Translations under genes and position numbers: made by a program
NCBI GenBank assembly: GCA_914767715.1
Contig: OU612066.1
Location: forward strand, 19,566,283 to 19,630,282
DNA from: Membranipora membranacea
Lineage: Eukaryota; Bryozoa; Gymnolaemata; Cheilostomatida; Membraniporidae
DNA: 64,000 nt
Reading direction: 5' to 3'
Notes under the pieces: generated by a model
The model's input: the letters and a program-made list of their open reading frames with translations, nothing else
What the model was told of the DNA's origin: nothing
Database searches by the model: none
Part shown: positions 1 through 11,245 of the stretch, piece after piece
Position numbering within the stretch: position 1 is the first letter of the stretch
Layout of the letters: each line of letters opens with the position of its first letter

Positions 1-491
1 GATGCCATGATATGAGGCAGAAAGTCAATGCAGTTCCATGATTTATTTCTTCTTTTCTTTCAATTTTTGACTTGTGATATACCCGATGCTGTATGCAATC
101 CTGAGGTTTACTGACAATATGCTATATTTTTATACTTGGGGAAAGCCAAATTACTGATTGCCGTTGAAACGCAATACAATTTCTAATTTATTTCCTCCAC
201 ACCTTAATCACATGTTTTGACAATTAAGTCATGGTGCTGCCATTAATTGACTGAGTGTACAAATGTGTATTATAATCATTCAAAAATGGATAAGTAGTCG
301 CAATTATATCACATTGATCATACTATGGTGATTGTATGCAATAAAATGGTGAAAGAAAGCACCGCAAGCCTCTTACGTTTTCATGTCATAGTTATGCAAC
401 TGAGGCTCACAGACCAAAACCTACATAAATTTAGTGTGATGGCCTTCAATTTGTTTAAATGCACCAAAGAAGAATCTGAGTCTATAAATAG
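1..491. other. 3' flank of the hydroxypyruvate reductase gene
   Basis: No coding exon is visible. On the minus strand this is the 3' UTR and downstream flank of the GRHPR-like gene. AATAAA hexamers read on the minus strand at about 187-192 and 42-47; either could be the polyadenylation signal. Confidence 0.5.
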
Positions 492-2689
492 TTAATTCAC
501 TTCAGCAGGCATAGGCTGATCTTTCAGTGCTGCAATAATATTCTTAGCTGTCAGTTCGCTCATTGCCGAGCGTGCTTCATTTGTTGCGCTGCCAATATGT
601 GGTAATATCACACAATTGGGTAATTTCAACAGCTTGTGATCTAATGGCATAGGCTCAGGGACGGTTACATCAAGTCCAGCTGCTGCAATCTGGTTGTTTT
701 CTAGGGCCTCTGCTAAATCATCCATATCAATTACAGGCCCTCGAGATGTGTTCACAAGAATAGCTGTGTTTTTCATTTTAACAAATGTCTGGTTGTTGAA
801 GAGACCTTTTGTCGCATCAGTCAGAGCACAGCAGATTAGAATGAAGTCTGACTCTGTGATTAATTCAGTGAAGTCCACTCTTTTGGCAGCAGGGTGATCA
901 ACAGGGTGACAGTTAGTGTAGAGAAATTGTCCGACATCAAACCCGCTCAGCTGCTTACAAATCTTCAAAGAAAAGATAAACCATCATCTATGTGTTACCA
1001 GAGCAATTTACTTCATATTATGCTCTCTGCAGTGCCAGATTAATAATTAATTAATAACCAATTTTTGTTCTCATCAGCCGATCCAACTTTGAATGTGACA
1101 ATAGAGGACTGCACTCTTCAATATTTAAAGTGGATAAACGTGGAGTCCTCTTGCAAATTGATAGAGTTCTCAATTTGATAGCCACTGACATCCCTGAAAC
1201 TGAGATAGAAAAAAAAATGCTGTATATGGTTCTTGTACACTTGACATTTTATGACAACTTATGTACACTCAAATCTTACGGTTCGGAGTTAGGAGAACCC
1301 CAATCTAAATAAATTTACCCTCAATAGAAAGTTAACTGCACTATATGTACCTGTTGCCCTATCCTGCCGAAACCGAATATTCCAACAGTTGAGTTTTGGA
1401 GAGAAGGTCCACAAAGCCAAGTAGGTTTCCAGGTACCCCATGAGCCATCTTTAGCAGCAGTTACACCTATGTATGAAGGAATAAAATATGTCAACAATAC
1501 ATCTACAGCAGGGCTGTGGTATCTTTCCAGTGTCCTGGGGACTACACACTGTGTGAGAATAAAAAAACAGCATATGCTTACTGCTCAACAACTATGAGAA
1601 AATTAATGTGTACATGATTACCTTCAATCAGCCTCCGGGAAGTTGCTAGTAATAGAGATACTGATAATTCAGCTGTGGCATGTGTGAGCACATCTGGAGT
1701 GAATCCTACCCTTACACTTCTCTGTTTACACTCAGCTAGGCTCACATGATCATATCCAACAGACATAGTACAAACTACTTTAAGTTTCTCTCCTGTCAAT
1801 AACATATCCAGAAAAGAAGATAATCTAGCTGATACTTGGGTTTCCCTGTTATACTGACATGTGCTTGTGTTCCAGAATAGTTTTTGCAAAATATTTAGCC
1901 CCCTGGGACATTCTAGACTTTTCTAGATTTAAGTATGCTAGGGTTGTAAGTTGAGACTGTTAAGAATTTTTGCAGCAGAGTCAATAATTGTACTGAGTGC
2001 CTGATTATTGGGTTACCCAGGGGGTCTTTCAATTAGAAAGAGCGATCATTTACTCCCTGCAAAGCAAGTGATCACAATCACATCGCTCAAAGTTATTACT
2101 CACTTGGTCTTTCAATTAGACAAAATAACTCCCAAATCGCTCACTCAGAATGTATATAGTTCCATCAAGTGACTGAGCGATCTGAAAGCAAGCGCCTAGC
2201 AGGTATTGCTCACTCAGTGAGTGATCAGATGGCGATTTTGGCTGTTTCTAATTGAAAGACTCCCCTGGTTACTCGAGATTCCAGTTCCACTAAGTAGCCA
2301 TGAATTGCAAGTTTAGCAGAACCTAGCTTACCTGCCACATCTAAAAGCTCAGCATCAATTTTCTCTGTCAATAAGCAAAATAATGCATCTTTTCCTTCAA
2401 CATTTTTTAGAAGTTCTGCGCGAGGAACTGCATCATCACTCTGCCATTGAGTGACTGACATCCCCGCATCTTTGAGCAGCTTGATACCTGAATGCGGTAC
2501 ATTTCTTGTTACATAGACATTCATTGGTGCAGATGTGTTGTGGGAGCACCGGTTTGATAATGCTTGACGAAGTACCAGGGCTGCTCTGTTCCCATTCAAT
2601 AGTTGCTTGTCACTTTTGCCAGGTTTGCAAGTCTTCTTCAGATGCAGACTCAGCCCCCTCCCAGTCCTGTGCAGAAAATTGGAGAGCAT
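492..2689 (-). CDS. GRHPR: Glyoxylate/hydroxypyruvate reductase (D-2-hydroxyacid dehydrogenase)
   Basis: Four exons on the minus strand: 2332-2689, 1622-1792, 1351-1466 and 492-962 (371 aa if the first ATG at 2689 is used). All junctions are GT-AG and in phase. The protein follows GRHPR throughout. It has the Rossmann motif GFGRIG near residue 208, the substrate-binding Arg in NTSRGPV (about 289), the catalytic Glu in DVTVPEP (about 318) and the catalytic His in ILPHIGSAT (about 337). The family reduces glyoxylate and hydroxypyruvate with NAD(P)H. The first ~55 residues precede the usual start (a second Met lies at 2524) and are Arg/Ser/Lys-rich, so the long form may carry a mitochondrial presequence. 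A MITE sits in intron 1. Confidence 0.94.
2017..2268. mobile_element. MITE family M1, copy 1 (252 bp)
   Basis: It starts CCAGGGGGTCTTTCAATTAG and ends with the inverted complement (CTAATTGAAAGACTCCCCTGG). It is flanked on both sides by TTAC, a likely 4-bp target-site duplication. It has no coding capacity and lies in intron 1 of the GRHPR gene. Relatives lie at 49103-49340 and 58387-58580. Confidence 0.85.
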
Positions 2690-3438
2690 TTTGCATAACT
2701 TATTGTTAGAATACAGTGAAATTCAAGTCTTTCTCATCAATTTCATAAAAACTCAAATGGCATCATTTTGAGATAAGAATTGCAGATATATAAAGCAGAG
2801 GAGAGGGTCTGAAATATGGGTGCAAAGGTAAGTTTTGCAAGATAAGTAATGACCTTGCCAAATACCCTTGACATCAAAATCTTGACCTTTGTTACTACAA
2901 AACCTCACTCTCACCATGACCAAAAAAAGCATGATACAGAGACAATAAATTTTTTATTGCAACAGAATTACGGGAAAATATTCTGTTCCTGAAAAAAATT
3001 CAAAAAGGTCACAGTAAGTAAAAATATTTAAATTGGTTAAGTACCTGGAGCTCATAGGGATGTTGCTGTATATGGCCAGTAATATGGCGGGAAAGTTTAG
3101 ATATCTAGTATTTTTGCCAATTCTAGTGGCCAAAAAGAGGACAGGAAAAGACAGGCTACTTCTAACCCTTCTAACACATATATTGCATGTGCCCCTGGGA
3201 CTAGCCTTCACAATGCCGATACACAGTATCAAGTGTTGATGCTAGACATTGGCAAAGTGAAGTGTGAAGGCATGTAAGTCCCACCAAAATTCTCCATGGT
3301 CCCACTCCAATAGATTTGCATGAACTAAAGAGAATGCCCACTGCTGTGGTTAGCCTATGTTGACAGACAGGCTAGCCTGTGGTGTGGTGTTTATCCTAGA
3401 TAGTTAAAGTTGACAGACTAGGCATAGATATAGATACC

Positions 3439-3585
3439 ACAGGTCTACTCCAAAACCTGTCTTGGAACTTTGGCAATGATGTTTGACTCTGTCCCCTTGA
3501 GTTTTTGTTGATTTTTGTTGTTCCAAACGACAAAAACTCAAGGGGGGCAGTCAAAAATTGCCCCAGGTTTTGGAGTAGACCTGTG
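3439..3585. mobile_element. MITE-like inverted repeat, family M4
   Basis: The left arm starts CACAGGTCTACTCCAAAACC and the right arm ends with its complement (...GGTTTTGGAGTAGACCTGTG). The arms share further complementary blocks around CCCCTTGAGTTTTTGTTG. A half copy lies at 27837-27910. No clean target-site duplication was seen. Confidence 0.75.
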
Positions 3586-3797
3586 ATGGGTACACTACTA
3601 CTTGACTGGCGACATGGGCCCTGGTTTCTTCTTTTGCTTCTGACTTACTTACCTGTCTTAACTTTGGGCCAATGTCCAGTATCAACCACCCTTTTGGGGT
3701 GATTCAGGACAACAATCATTGGCAAAATAAAGGCATTTACAAGTCCCAGGACCCATGTTTGGTTTGTTTTTCGATTAGTTATATATAGGCCTAGGGA

Positions 3798-3876
3798 TTA
3801 GGGAAAGCTCAGTGTCAGAGGCGCCGGATTCCGTCAGGATCATTAGGTCCTGGGTTCGAGCCCCACCGGGTGCACT
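3798..3876 (+). repeat. tRNA-like unit (SINE head or tRNA relic)
   Basis: It has an A-box-like AGCTCAGTGTCAGAGGC followed about 45 bases later by a strong B box, GGGTTCGAGCCCC. The 5' side does not pair with the 3' GGGTGCA to make an acceptor stem, so it is read as a tRNA-derived repeat and not a tRNA gene. Confidence 0.5.
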
Positions 3877-4054
3877 GTTCGTCTAGTACTACCTGACTTG
3901 GCTGCCGTTTTTGCGATTTCGTTCGTCAAAAAATGGTCCAATCATTAGATTACCCTCTGACCTATGTTTTCAAGTGGTTCAATAATTTGCTGTTAGCGAT
4001 GACAGAAACCGCTAATAGTTAAAAGTAGCTAAATACTTACTATATATGCCAAAA

Positions 4055-4149
4055 GGCTGGATAGCTCAGTGTGTACAGCGTCTGCCTTGTAATCTCTATG
4101 AAAAAGGGATTTGCAGGTTCTAATCCCATTGAATTCTGTTTTTTTTTTA
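4055..4149 (+). repeat. tRNA-derived SINE-like unit with T-rich tail
   Basis: An A-box region (TAGCTCAGTGTGTACAGCG) and a B box (GCAGGTTCTAATCCC) are spaced as in a tRNA and followed by a run of T. The acceptor ends do not pair, and the B box deviates from GGTTCGAATCC. Confidence 0.5.
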
Positions 4150-4540
4150 AATAGAATACTACTTCTACTATAGAGGAGTTATCCTCTCAAATTCGCGGGC
4201 CTGAGATCCGTGAATAATTAAGACTAGTGAAAAAGGTTTGAGTCGCGAATTGGGAGCCCGCGAATTATTAAGGTCAGTAGGGTAATGGAAAGTTGGCCCG
4301 GGCTACTTATATGTATTTAGCATTGATCCGGATTACCTACAGTATGAAATTAGCCTTATCTCAGCGGCCCTACAAGCAAAACAGTGGCCACTAAGACAAG
4401 CTGATTTCCTCATGTTTGGTGCATGCATTTTGAATTACAACTTTTATTCTTGACTGATATATCTATGCTTTTGTCTGGTTAAGGGGTTGCAGATATTATG
4501 GATAGAGCTTAAAACCAACGACTACTTCAGCGGACTGAAA

Positions 4541-7500
4541 ATGAGTAAGGGGAAAGAGAATAATGGTAAGTTTAAGCCTAAAGGAGTGCAAAGACTAGTG
4601 CAGTGTAAGCTGGTTAATTCAAACTTTATAATTCAAAACTCCTGTTAATTCAGACAAGGAAAGTTGATCACTTAATTCAAACTCCGCTTAATTTTGAAAA
4701 ATTTTGTGGTCCCCAGAGGTTTGAACTAAGTGAACTGCACTGTAATGTGATTTGATCGTATTCTATCACAACAAGATTGCAAATTTATAGGTGGATGAAA
4801 TTTCCTTTTTTTTATTCTTCCATAGTTGACTACGTTGCGTTTAATTTTATCTTTGATGATGTCACAGGCACCGCACAGACAGGTATATTGACATATCTTG
4901 AGTTGCAGAATAGACCCTACAGTGTGATTGATATAGTCAACAACCTGCACAAAGAATATGGAAAAAGTGTGAGTTATAATTGTTTTATCTTTTCTCATAC
5001 ATAATTTGGTTGTGATTTGATGGTACAGCCAATGAATAGTTAGTAAGTTCATCTCAAAATGGCAATTTTAGATCATTTAGCGACCTAATTATGACTTGGT
5101 GTATGAACCAATATCAGTCAGGTATTTAAAACTGAGCTTGATATGGGCAATAAAGCCGAACTCGACTTCACTATACAGACGCGTAAATGAAAATTCAATC
5201 AAAATATTATCACTTGAAGTTATTCTATTTTATTTAGCTGGTAGTGAAGACGTTAGAATCACTGGTTGAGAAGGGATCCGTCAAGGAGAAGGTTTATGGA
5301 AAACAAAAAGTGTATGTCTATAATCAGGTAAATCTCATCATCAGATGCACTGCTGGTTGGGTGTTAAAAATTGTCACATACATTATATACTCATTTTCAT
5401 GCGGCTAAAACTGAAAACCAAGTCTTGAATGTTCATGCCATATGTAGTGTGTACTATATATTCAAAAGTTGATCAAGCAAAAAAAAACCTGTTGAATCCA
5501 AATGAATTGTTTATGGCATGTGAACTATATACTCAAGATTTGTTCTGGCAATCGATGAAAACCTGAATTAAATGTCCCTCAGAGCAATTAATTTTGATAT
5601 GGTTTGTTGGTATGTATGGTTGAGACATTGACTTAGTATATTAGGTTTATTGGTCCAGATGAGGTTTGTCCAATCTATGGAATTAATTTACCGATCAAAT
5701 TGAGTCTATGTATTCCCTACTAAGTTGAAGACATAACTCCTGATGCTAGAATAAGCAACAATCAGGTCATAAGCATGTGCATTGTATAATGTAAATCCTT
5801 TCAATGCTGAAATTTCACATGTTAATTTCAGGAAAATGTTCCAACTGCAGAGAAAGCTGAACTAGCTGCAATGGATAAACAAATTGAAGCTTTAAACAAA
5901 GAGTGCCAGTCGCTACAAGCGGAAGTGAGCAGCTTAACAACCAAACACAAACAGCTACAGACTAACCTCACTCTACAGGAGGCTAAAGAGAGGCACAAAC
6001 AAACAAATACCGAGGTATGCTGGCTGTCCACTTACACATTTAGTGTCAAATTGACGACTTACTGGGTAATTTACTATCAATATCTGTTTCTCAACTTATG
6101 ACCTGCTTGGCAAAATGCAGTATAATATATGAGCGGAGTTATCGGATAATGGTTCTGTTATATCTCAGATGAGTGGAGCCCACTGATATATTATTATATG
6201 GATGAGGGGAACATATCTGACCCCGAACAAGCGTATTGCTATTTATATATAGTTGCTGGACCGCATTTCTCATCTTTGATTGGTCTACAAGTTCAGAATC
6301 GTGATATACCTGAAAATTTTTCATGCAGCTTGCCTGAGTTTTTGAAGGTTTTACTGGGATGTAAATCAATGCATAACATAAGAGCTGCCAGATTTTTAGC
6401 TTTATCCAGCTACGGATGGCAATGTCCACAAATAGCCATGCTATATGTTTAACCTCCAATCCATGAACTCATATCTATGGTGGAGCCCCATTTTTGCCAT
6501 CTCTTCTCATCGCAAGATATTTCAAAGCTATTGTTTTTTTCAGTGTGCAGCCATGACAGAAAAGTTGAACAAACTAAAAGATGGGCAGGTTCTGATATCA
6601 AAGGAAGAGAAAAATAAGGTGAGCTGATTCATATATCTAATACTCAGACAGAGCAGACATAAATTTGATGTACAGTTTACATGTGAACTCCCAACAATAT
6701 CATGGGCCTATGGGTCATGAACACAAAAACTTGTGCCGCATGCTCTATATGGCATTCATAAGCATTATGTTACATATACTTTGTGAGGTTTTGCTCGCAG
6801 TGAATCAAATTCCTAAAGCTGTTGCGAATATTTTGTGAAGAAATCACAGCTGGTTTTCCTTAGATGGCTCATAAGCTGACATCAACAGATTTATTATCAA
6901 AATCCATCATCATTGATATTTTATATGCAATCAGGTTCACTCCAGACGCAATGAAAAAGTTAAATGTTGGAAAAAGAGGAAGCGCTTGGTAAGTAGCTAT
7001 CCTCATTCTAAACCAATCTTCAAATATTATTTAATAAATCAATTATGTGATATCACATAGGATGTTTTGCAATATTTCCTCAAATGTTTCATGTTGTCAC
7101 TGGTTCTTTTTGAGTTGCCCTAACGCACTTGACCAAATTGAAAGAATATTGGGCCAATGAGTTCATTGATTGGACACCCTCTAAATTTCAAATTCTTGAT
7201 TTCTAAGAATATACTTTTTGCAGGCTACAGATATGGTTGATGCTATTTTAGAAGGGTACTCAAAATCAAAGAAAACTTTATATGTAAGTATTTCATTCGC
7301 AGAACTTGCCATAATGGTTTTCAACTGCCAAATTTTGATATTGATTGTTGCTTGCTAATTACAGTAAACAACTCACTATTTTTAGAGTTATCTGCCCATT
7401 CTTGAAGAGGAAGCAACTGCGTTGTGGTAAATCCAGGGAGTTTGGGATTAAGTCAGTCCAAAAATCACTGAGATGGTCTTCTCCGAGGAACATGAATGAA

Positions 7501-7624
7501 ATTGCTAAGCAAAGGAGATTGGTCATTATCCGGGATGGAGAATTTGTATCCTTCATAATGGTTGTAGGAAGAGATTGGTATGGAGACGGATGAAGATTGT
7601 AAAGTTGTTCCACCGAAAGACTGA
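4541..7624 (+). CDS. PSMC3IP: PSMC3-interacting protein / HOP2 homologous-pairing factor
   Basis: Eight exons (4541-4565, 4868-4968, 5238-5327, 5832-6014, 6544-6618, 6935-6988, 7224-7283, 7568-7624) join in phase into 214 aa, against 217 aa in human. The N-terminal ~75 residues form the winged-helix TBPIP domain (ILTYLELQNRPYS, then VKEKVYGKQKVY). A long heptad-like coiled coil follows, then the conserved C-terminal WKKRKR, AILEGYSKSKKT and GMETDED blocks. HOP2 works with MND1 to stimulate RAD51/DMC1 strand exchange in meiosis; this role is known from the family. Its 3' end faces TIMM10 with 374 bp between stop codons. A Tigger-like MITE lies in intron 1. Confidence 0.96.
4601..4744. mobile_element. 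MITE family M2 (Tigger/pogo-like ends), copy 1
   Basis: It starts CAGTGTAAGCTGGTTAATTC and ends with an inverted relative (TGAACTAAGTGAACTGCACTGTA). It lies inside PSMC3IP intron 1. Longer relatives are at 48653-48829 and 57513-57694; this copy has an internal deletion. Assignment to the Tc1/pogo group rests on the CAGT...TTAATTC end only. Confidence 0.8.
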
Positions 7625-7758
7625 GGACATCGGTATTTTGCACATAACCTTGGTACTAAATATTTACCACACACCCTTTATCTTTCTACTTTGCCTCAAA
7701 TCTAAACACATTTCATGACTACACTAGTACACATACACACGATAATGATTGGAAACGA

Positions 7759-7764
7759 AATAAA
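7759..7764 (+). terminator. Polyadenylation signal of PSMC3IP
   Basis: AATAAA lies about 135 bases after the stop codon and before the convergent TIMM10 3' end. Confidence 0.6.
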
Positions 7765-7905
7765 ACATATCTGAAACATCACATAGATCTTTTGGTGAAT
7801 AACATGATTTAAAGTATATAGTCTATTCAAAAAGAATTTAATTCTCAATCTCCGTACTGGCAAAAGAAAAATGAATTAGGTTGTGACTGAATCCAATCGA
7901 GTCAT

Positions 7906-7911
7906 TTTATT
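7906..7911 (-). terminator. Polyadenylation signal of TIMM10
   Basis: AATAAA on the minus strand, about 90 bases after the TIMM10 stop codon. Confidence 0.6.
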
Positions 7912-7998
7912 GAAATTGATGTCCGTGACTGCTTGCCTTACTCAAAAAGTAAGCGTTTTGGCACCATGAGAGTGATTCTTTTGTCTATTAGGCCGTCT

Positions 7999-8825
7999 TC
8001 ATTTCGGCACTGTCCCCGGCAACTGGCCTTGTCCGCCCTGCTCTGGATTTGACATAGCAGTCAGTTTTTTGCCGATCCTATCATGAACGTCCATAAACTT
8101 GGCTACACATCGGTCTATACAGACAGACTCAGCTTTGGTTAGCTCTGAATCAGAGTAATTCTTTGGAGGAACACATTTCTTTTGACATGATTCTGTCATC
8201 CTGCAAAAGAAAATTTCTTTGAAAATTGCTGTGCTGACCCATGAGCCCATGCCCTGATTGTTGTTCATGTGCTAAAAGATTAGGAATCCAAGGTAGGGAA
8301 ATTCAACAATAGCCTACTACCTGTGTCGTGTACCTCATCCTCGGCCCCTAGAACTCGCATACTTTACATGGAAATATCAAGTATCATTTAGTGTTGATAT
8401 TGGACATTGTCCCTGGGTCCATGCTCCTCACTTCTAACAATAATCCAGATACAAGTACTACAGTAAGTAAGCTACAAACAGTCACATCACCAATATCAAG
8501 AAGGTTCTCCACCAAGCCTCTTCAACTGGTGTCTGCACACACATATGTATTGTATATGGTTGGTAGTTTTCAATGCTGAATTATTATACTTGTACAGCGT
8601 CATTGATAGGTATAATAATCCATGAGTACTCAAGTCATTGAGACCTGCTGTCTGTGGTCTGTGTTGAGGCTTGATAATACATATATATACATACATAGTA
8701 TAGTAGTGGCTAGTGATAATCAGATTAAAGAGTGTTCTTCATTTACTTTACCTATTATACATGTCAGCCATCATCTCCAGCTCTAGGTTCTCCAGTAGTT
8801 TTGCTTGGGCATCAGTGAGAGCCAT
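7999..8825 (-). CDS. TIMM10: Mitochondrial intermembrane-space chaperone Tim10
   Basis: Two exons on the minus strand, 8752-8825 and 7999-8200, give 91 aa (human TIMM10 is 90 aa). The N-terminus ([16 protein letters not shown]) and the core [18 protein letters not shown] follow Tim10. The twin CX3C motif is complete: Cys 30/34 and Cys 52/56, which form the two disulfides of small Tim proteins. Tim9-Tim10 hexamers carry hydrophobic precursors across the intermembrane space to TIM22 and SAM. There is no cleavable presequence, as expected for MIA40 import. The start codon is fixed by homology, directly before [10 protein letters not shown]. Confidence 0.96.
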
Positions 8826-11245
8826 TGTTTAGCTTTATGAAAGTATGGAATGAATGGGAATTAAAGAAAAATTCACATGCAAAACTCTCTTCAGCAGCTC
8901 TTTTGTGAATTATCAGGTTTCGGGGCTAATTAATAGCCCCCAAAAATGTGACAAGGTGTTTTTAAAGATTTGGGTCTATGATAAGGAACTGTATAATATG
9001 TGTCTGACTTCCGCATTGTATTCACACAAAAGTTATAGTGTCCAGGAGTTGCCCGTTCTTATCACAAGTAAAGACAACTAACATATCCAATCAAATAAAT
9101 TCCATGTCTTTATCAGGTAGTTTGTCATTGTCATGTTCAAACTCTAATTGATGTTACAAAAATTCAGTGATCAGTCTATGATCATGAGATTGAACTTCCG
9201 AACACACTCATTCATATACAATCCTACATTTTTCCCTTTACATAGGAGCTATGTAACATCGTCAATTGAGTCAAGTTAGATGTAAGCCTGCCGGTAAAAA
9301 CTCCAACCACGGATGGTGTTTCAACTCATTCTAGAACTTGTATTATTACAAGTCATAAATCTCGGATATAATTTTGATGTTCAGGGTGCAGACAAGTTCA
9401 GCCCAGTCAGGTTGCAGACGATCATTATGAGTTATCTTTGGTCAATCAATGGTCACTATAGAATCGTTCATTTTATTGCGTGCTTTTAATCGTTCTGTCT
9501 TCTCAATTCTCAGCTCGCTCACATGTGTATGGAAAAGACTCAACTTTAATATGTCTAGAAGTATCATCATTGCATTCAACATCATGCCTGCAAATATAGG
9601 CAATCTTTATTTTTTTTCATATAATGACGAATATAGATTTAACAAACTATCTTCTCTCCACTTACCCTTACCTTATGTGTTGTTCTGTTATTTGTTCTGT
9701 CACGTTCCGGCAATCAAAAAATGATTGTAGATTGACAATAAAGTATGTATCTGACTTCACTTAGCACTTTTTCTTTCAGGCCTTTCTGCATTCTGTCGAT
9801 CAATCATAGTTCTAATATTTCAAGATGCAAATTTTAGTTTAGTTGGTAATTTGAACTCCTTTTTATCCTGAGTGACGTCTTGCCAGTATGTGTTTCTTTT
9901 CTTCTGAAGTTTCTGGTTCATCTGAATTTGCTGACAATATTGTTTAGGATAAATAATAATGTATATAAAACTTATTCAAACAGGTAATATAAATTAGTAT
10001 CAAATCTTGAGGCGTTATCTCATTCGATTGAAGATTACATGTCAAAAAATTTCAGAAATGTAATGGGGTTGCGAATCTTCAGATCAATGTCATACTCACC
10101 AAGTTGCATGAAGTTTATTTGACTATGTTCAGTTCATTCATATGATTCCAAGCTTCCAGAGACTGAACCCGATCAGCATACTTAAGGCGATCATTATTTC
10201 ATGTGCCAAATAGATTACATTCTTTACTTTTACCTTGTAGTTTTAGTCTAGTCAATTTATGACCCAAATACTGTCTCAGCAGAAATGATAACCAGGGGTG
10301 CTGCTTCCACTCTTCACATGAGCACATTTACATACAATCAATTCTCAATTTCTTGGACCATACGAACAGTGGTCAAGTTGTACTTCTTTATTTTCAGGTA
10401 CTATGCAAATCCTTGTTGAGCATAACATTTATGCAGAAAAATAGATATGAAATAGTATGAGGAACATGATTGATATCTGGTCTAAAAGAGACATTTTTCT
10501 GCACATAATATTGTACGGCCTAGGGAAAAGCCTGTTTTTTGAGACACAGTGCATATTAATACTATTCTGTAACCTTATTTTTGCATGTAAGGCAACTTAA
10601 CTATTTTTTATGAGCAATGTACCAGCAACATTTTTGGCTAGTTTTTGAAGGTATTACAACATCATCAGATTCAATGTTTTATGTAATAATGTATCATCAA
10701 GAAGTCACATATCAGGTTTCAACTCTTCAGTAATTTCACATTGATATGGAATAGACTTGTATGGAATTTATATATACCTCAGTGTAATTTCATCAAGACA
10801 GACAGGGGCTTGTTTTCAGGACTCAATAACATGAACCCCTTTTCATAGGGACCGCCTCAATATTTGGGTACTCTTTAGCTTACGAAGCATAGTAATACCA
10901 GAGTTTTAATATACGGTAGACTGATCCCAATATATTGAGATATGATTTTCTCTTGCTTGGTGTGGTTATCCGTACCCAGAGAGAACAACTTGGATATTGA
11001 TCTCTGATTTGGGCTTAAGAACTTGCTACACTGGAAGTATAAGCGATGTGACTCCAGCTTCATTCATTCATGAAAAGTACCTGCTCTAGTATTTGTGAGT
11101 GACATTTCTAGGATCTTATGGACAATTAAAATAGCATTCATTAATGTTTTTCATAATTTTATTTGCTTGCAAGAACTACCAATGGTAAAAACATGAAGCA
11201 GTACATGACATTTGAGCATGTGTGGGTGTGAGCTGGAATCCAGAC
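8826..11245. other. Intergenic region upstream of TIMM10 and downstream of RPSA
   Basis: About 2.4 kb of AT-rich sequence. It must contain the TIMM10 promoter at its left end and the RPSA 3' UTR at its right end. I found no conserved coding exon, tRNA or repeat with readable ends. The short open frames (for example near 9450-9720) look random. Confidence 0.55.
11158..11163 (-). terminator. Polyadenylation signal of RPSA
   Basis: AATAAA on the minus strand, about 85 bases after the RPSA stop codon. Confidence 0.7.

Larger units (their letters stand above)
2690..4540. other. Intergenic region between divergent GRHPR and PSMC3IP genes
   Basis: This is a head-to-head gap of about 1.85 kb that must hold both promoters. 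It contains one inverted-repeat element (3439-3585) and two tRNA-like units (about 3798-3876 and 4055-4137). I see no further coding exon; short open frames here lack splice or family support. Confidence 0.6.

Noticed and set aside
1130-1312. Plus-strand open frame of 60 codons between GRHPR exons
   Set aside because: It lies in an intron of a well-supported gene on the other strand, has no splice context, and I recall no homologue.
4055-4137. A tRNA-Thr gene (TGT anticodon position)
   Set aside because: The acceptor strands do not pair and the B box is degenerate; it is more likely a SINE head.
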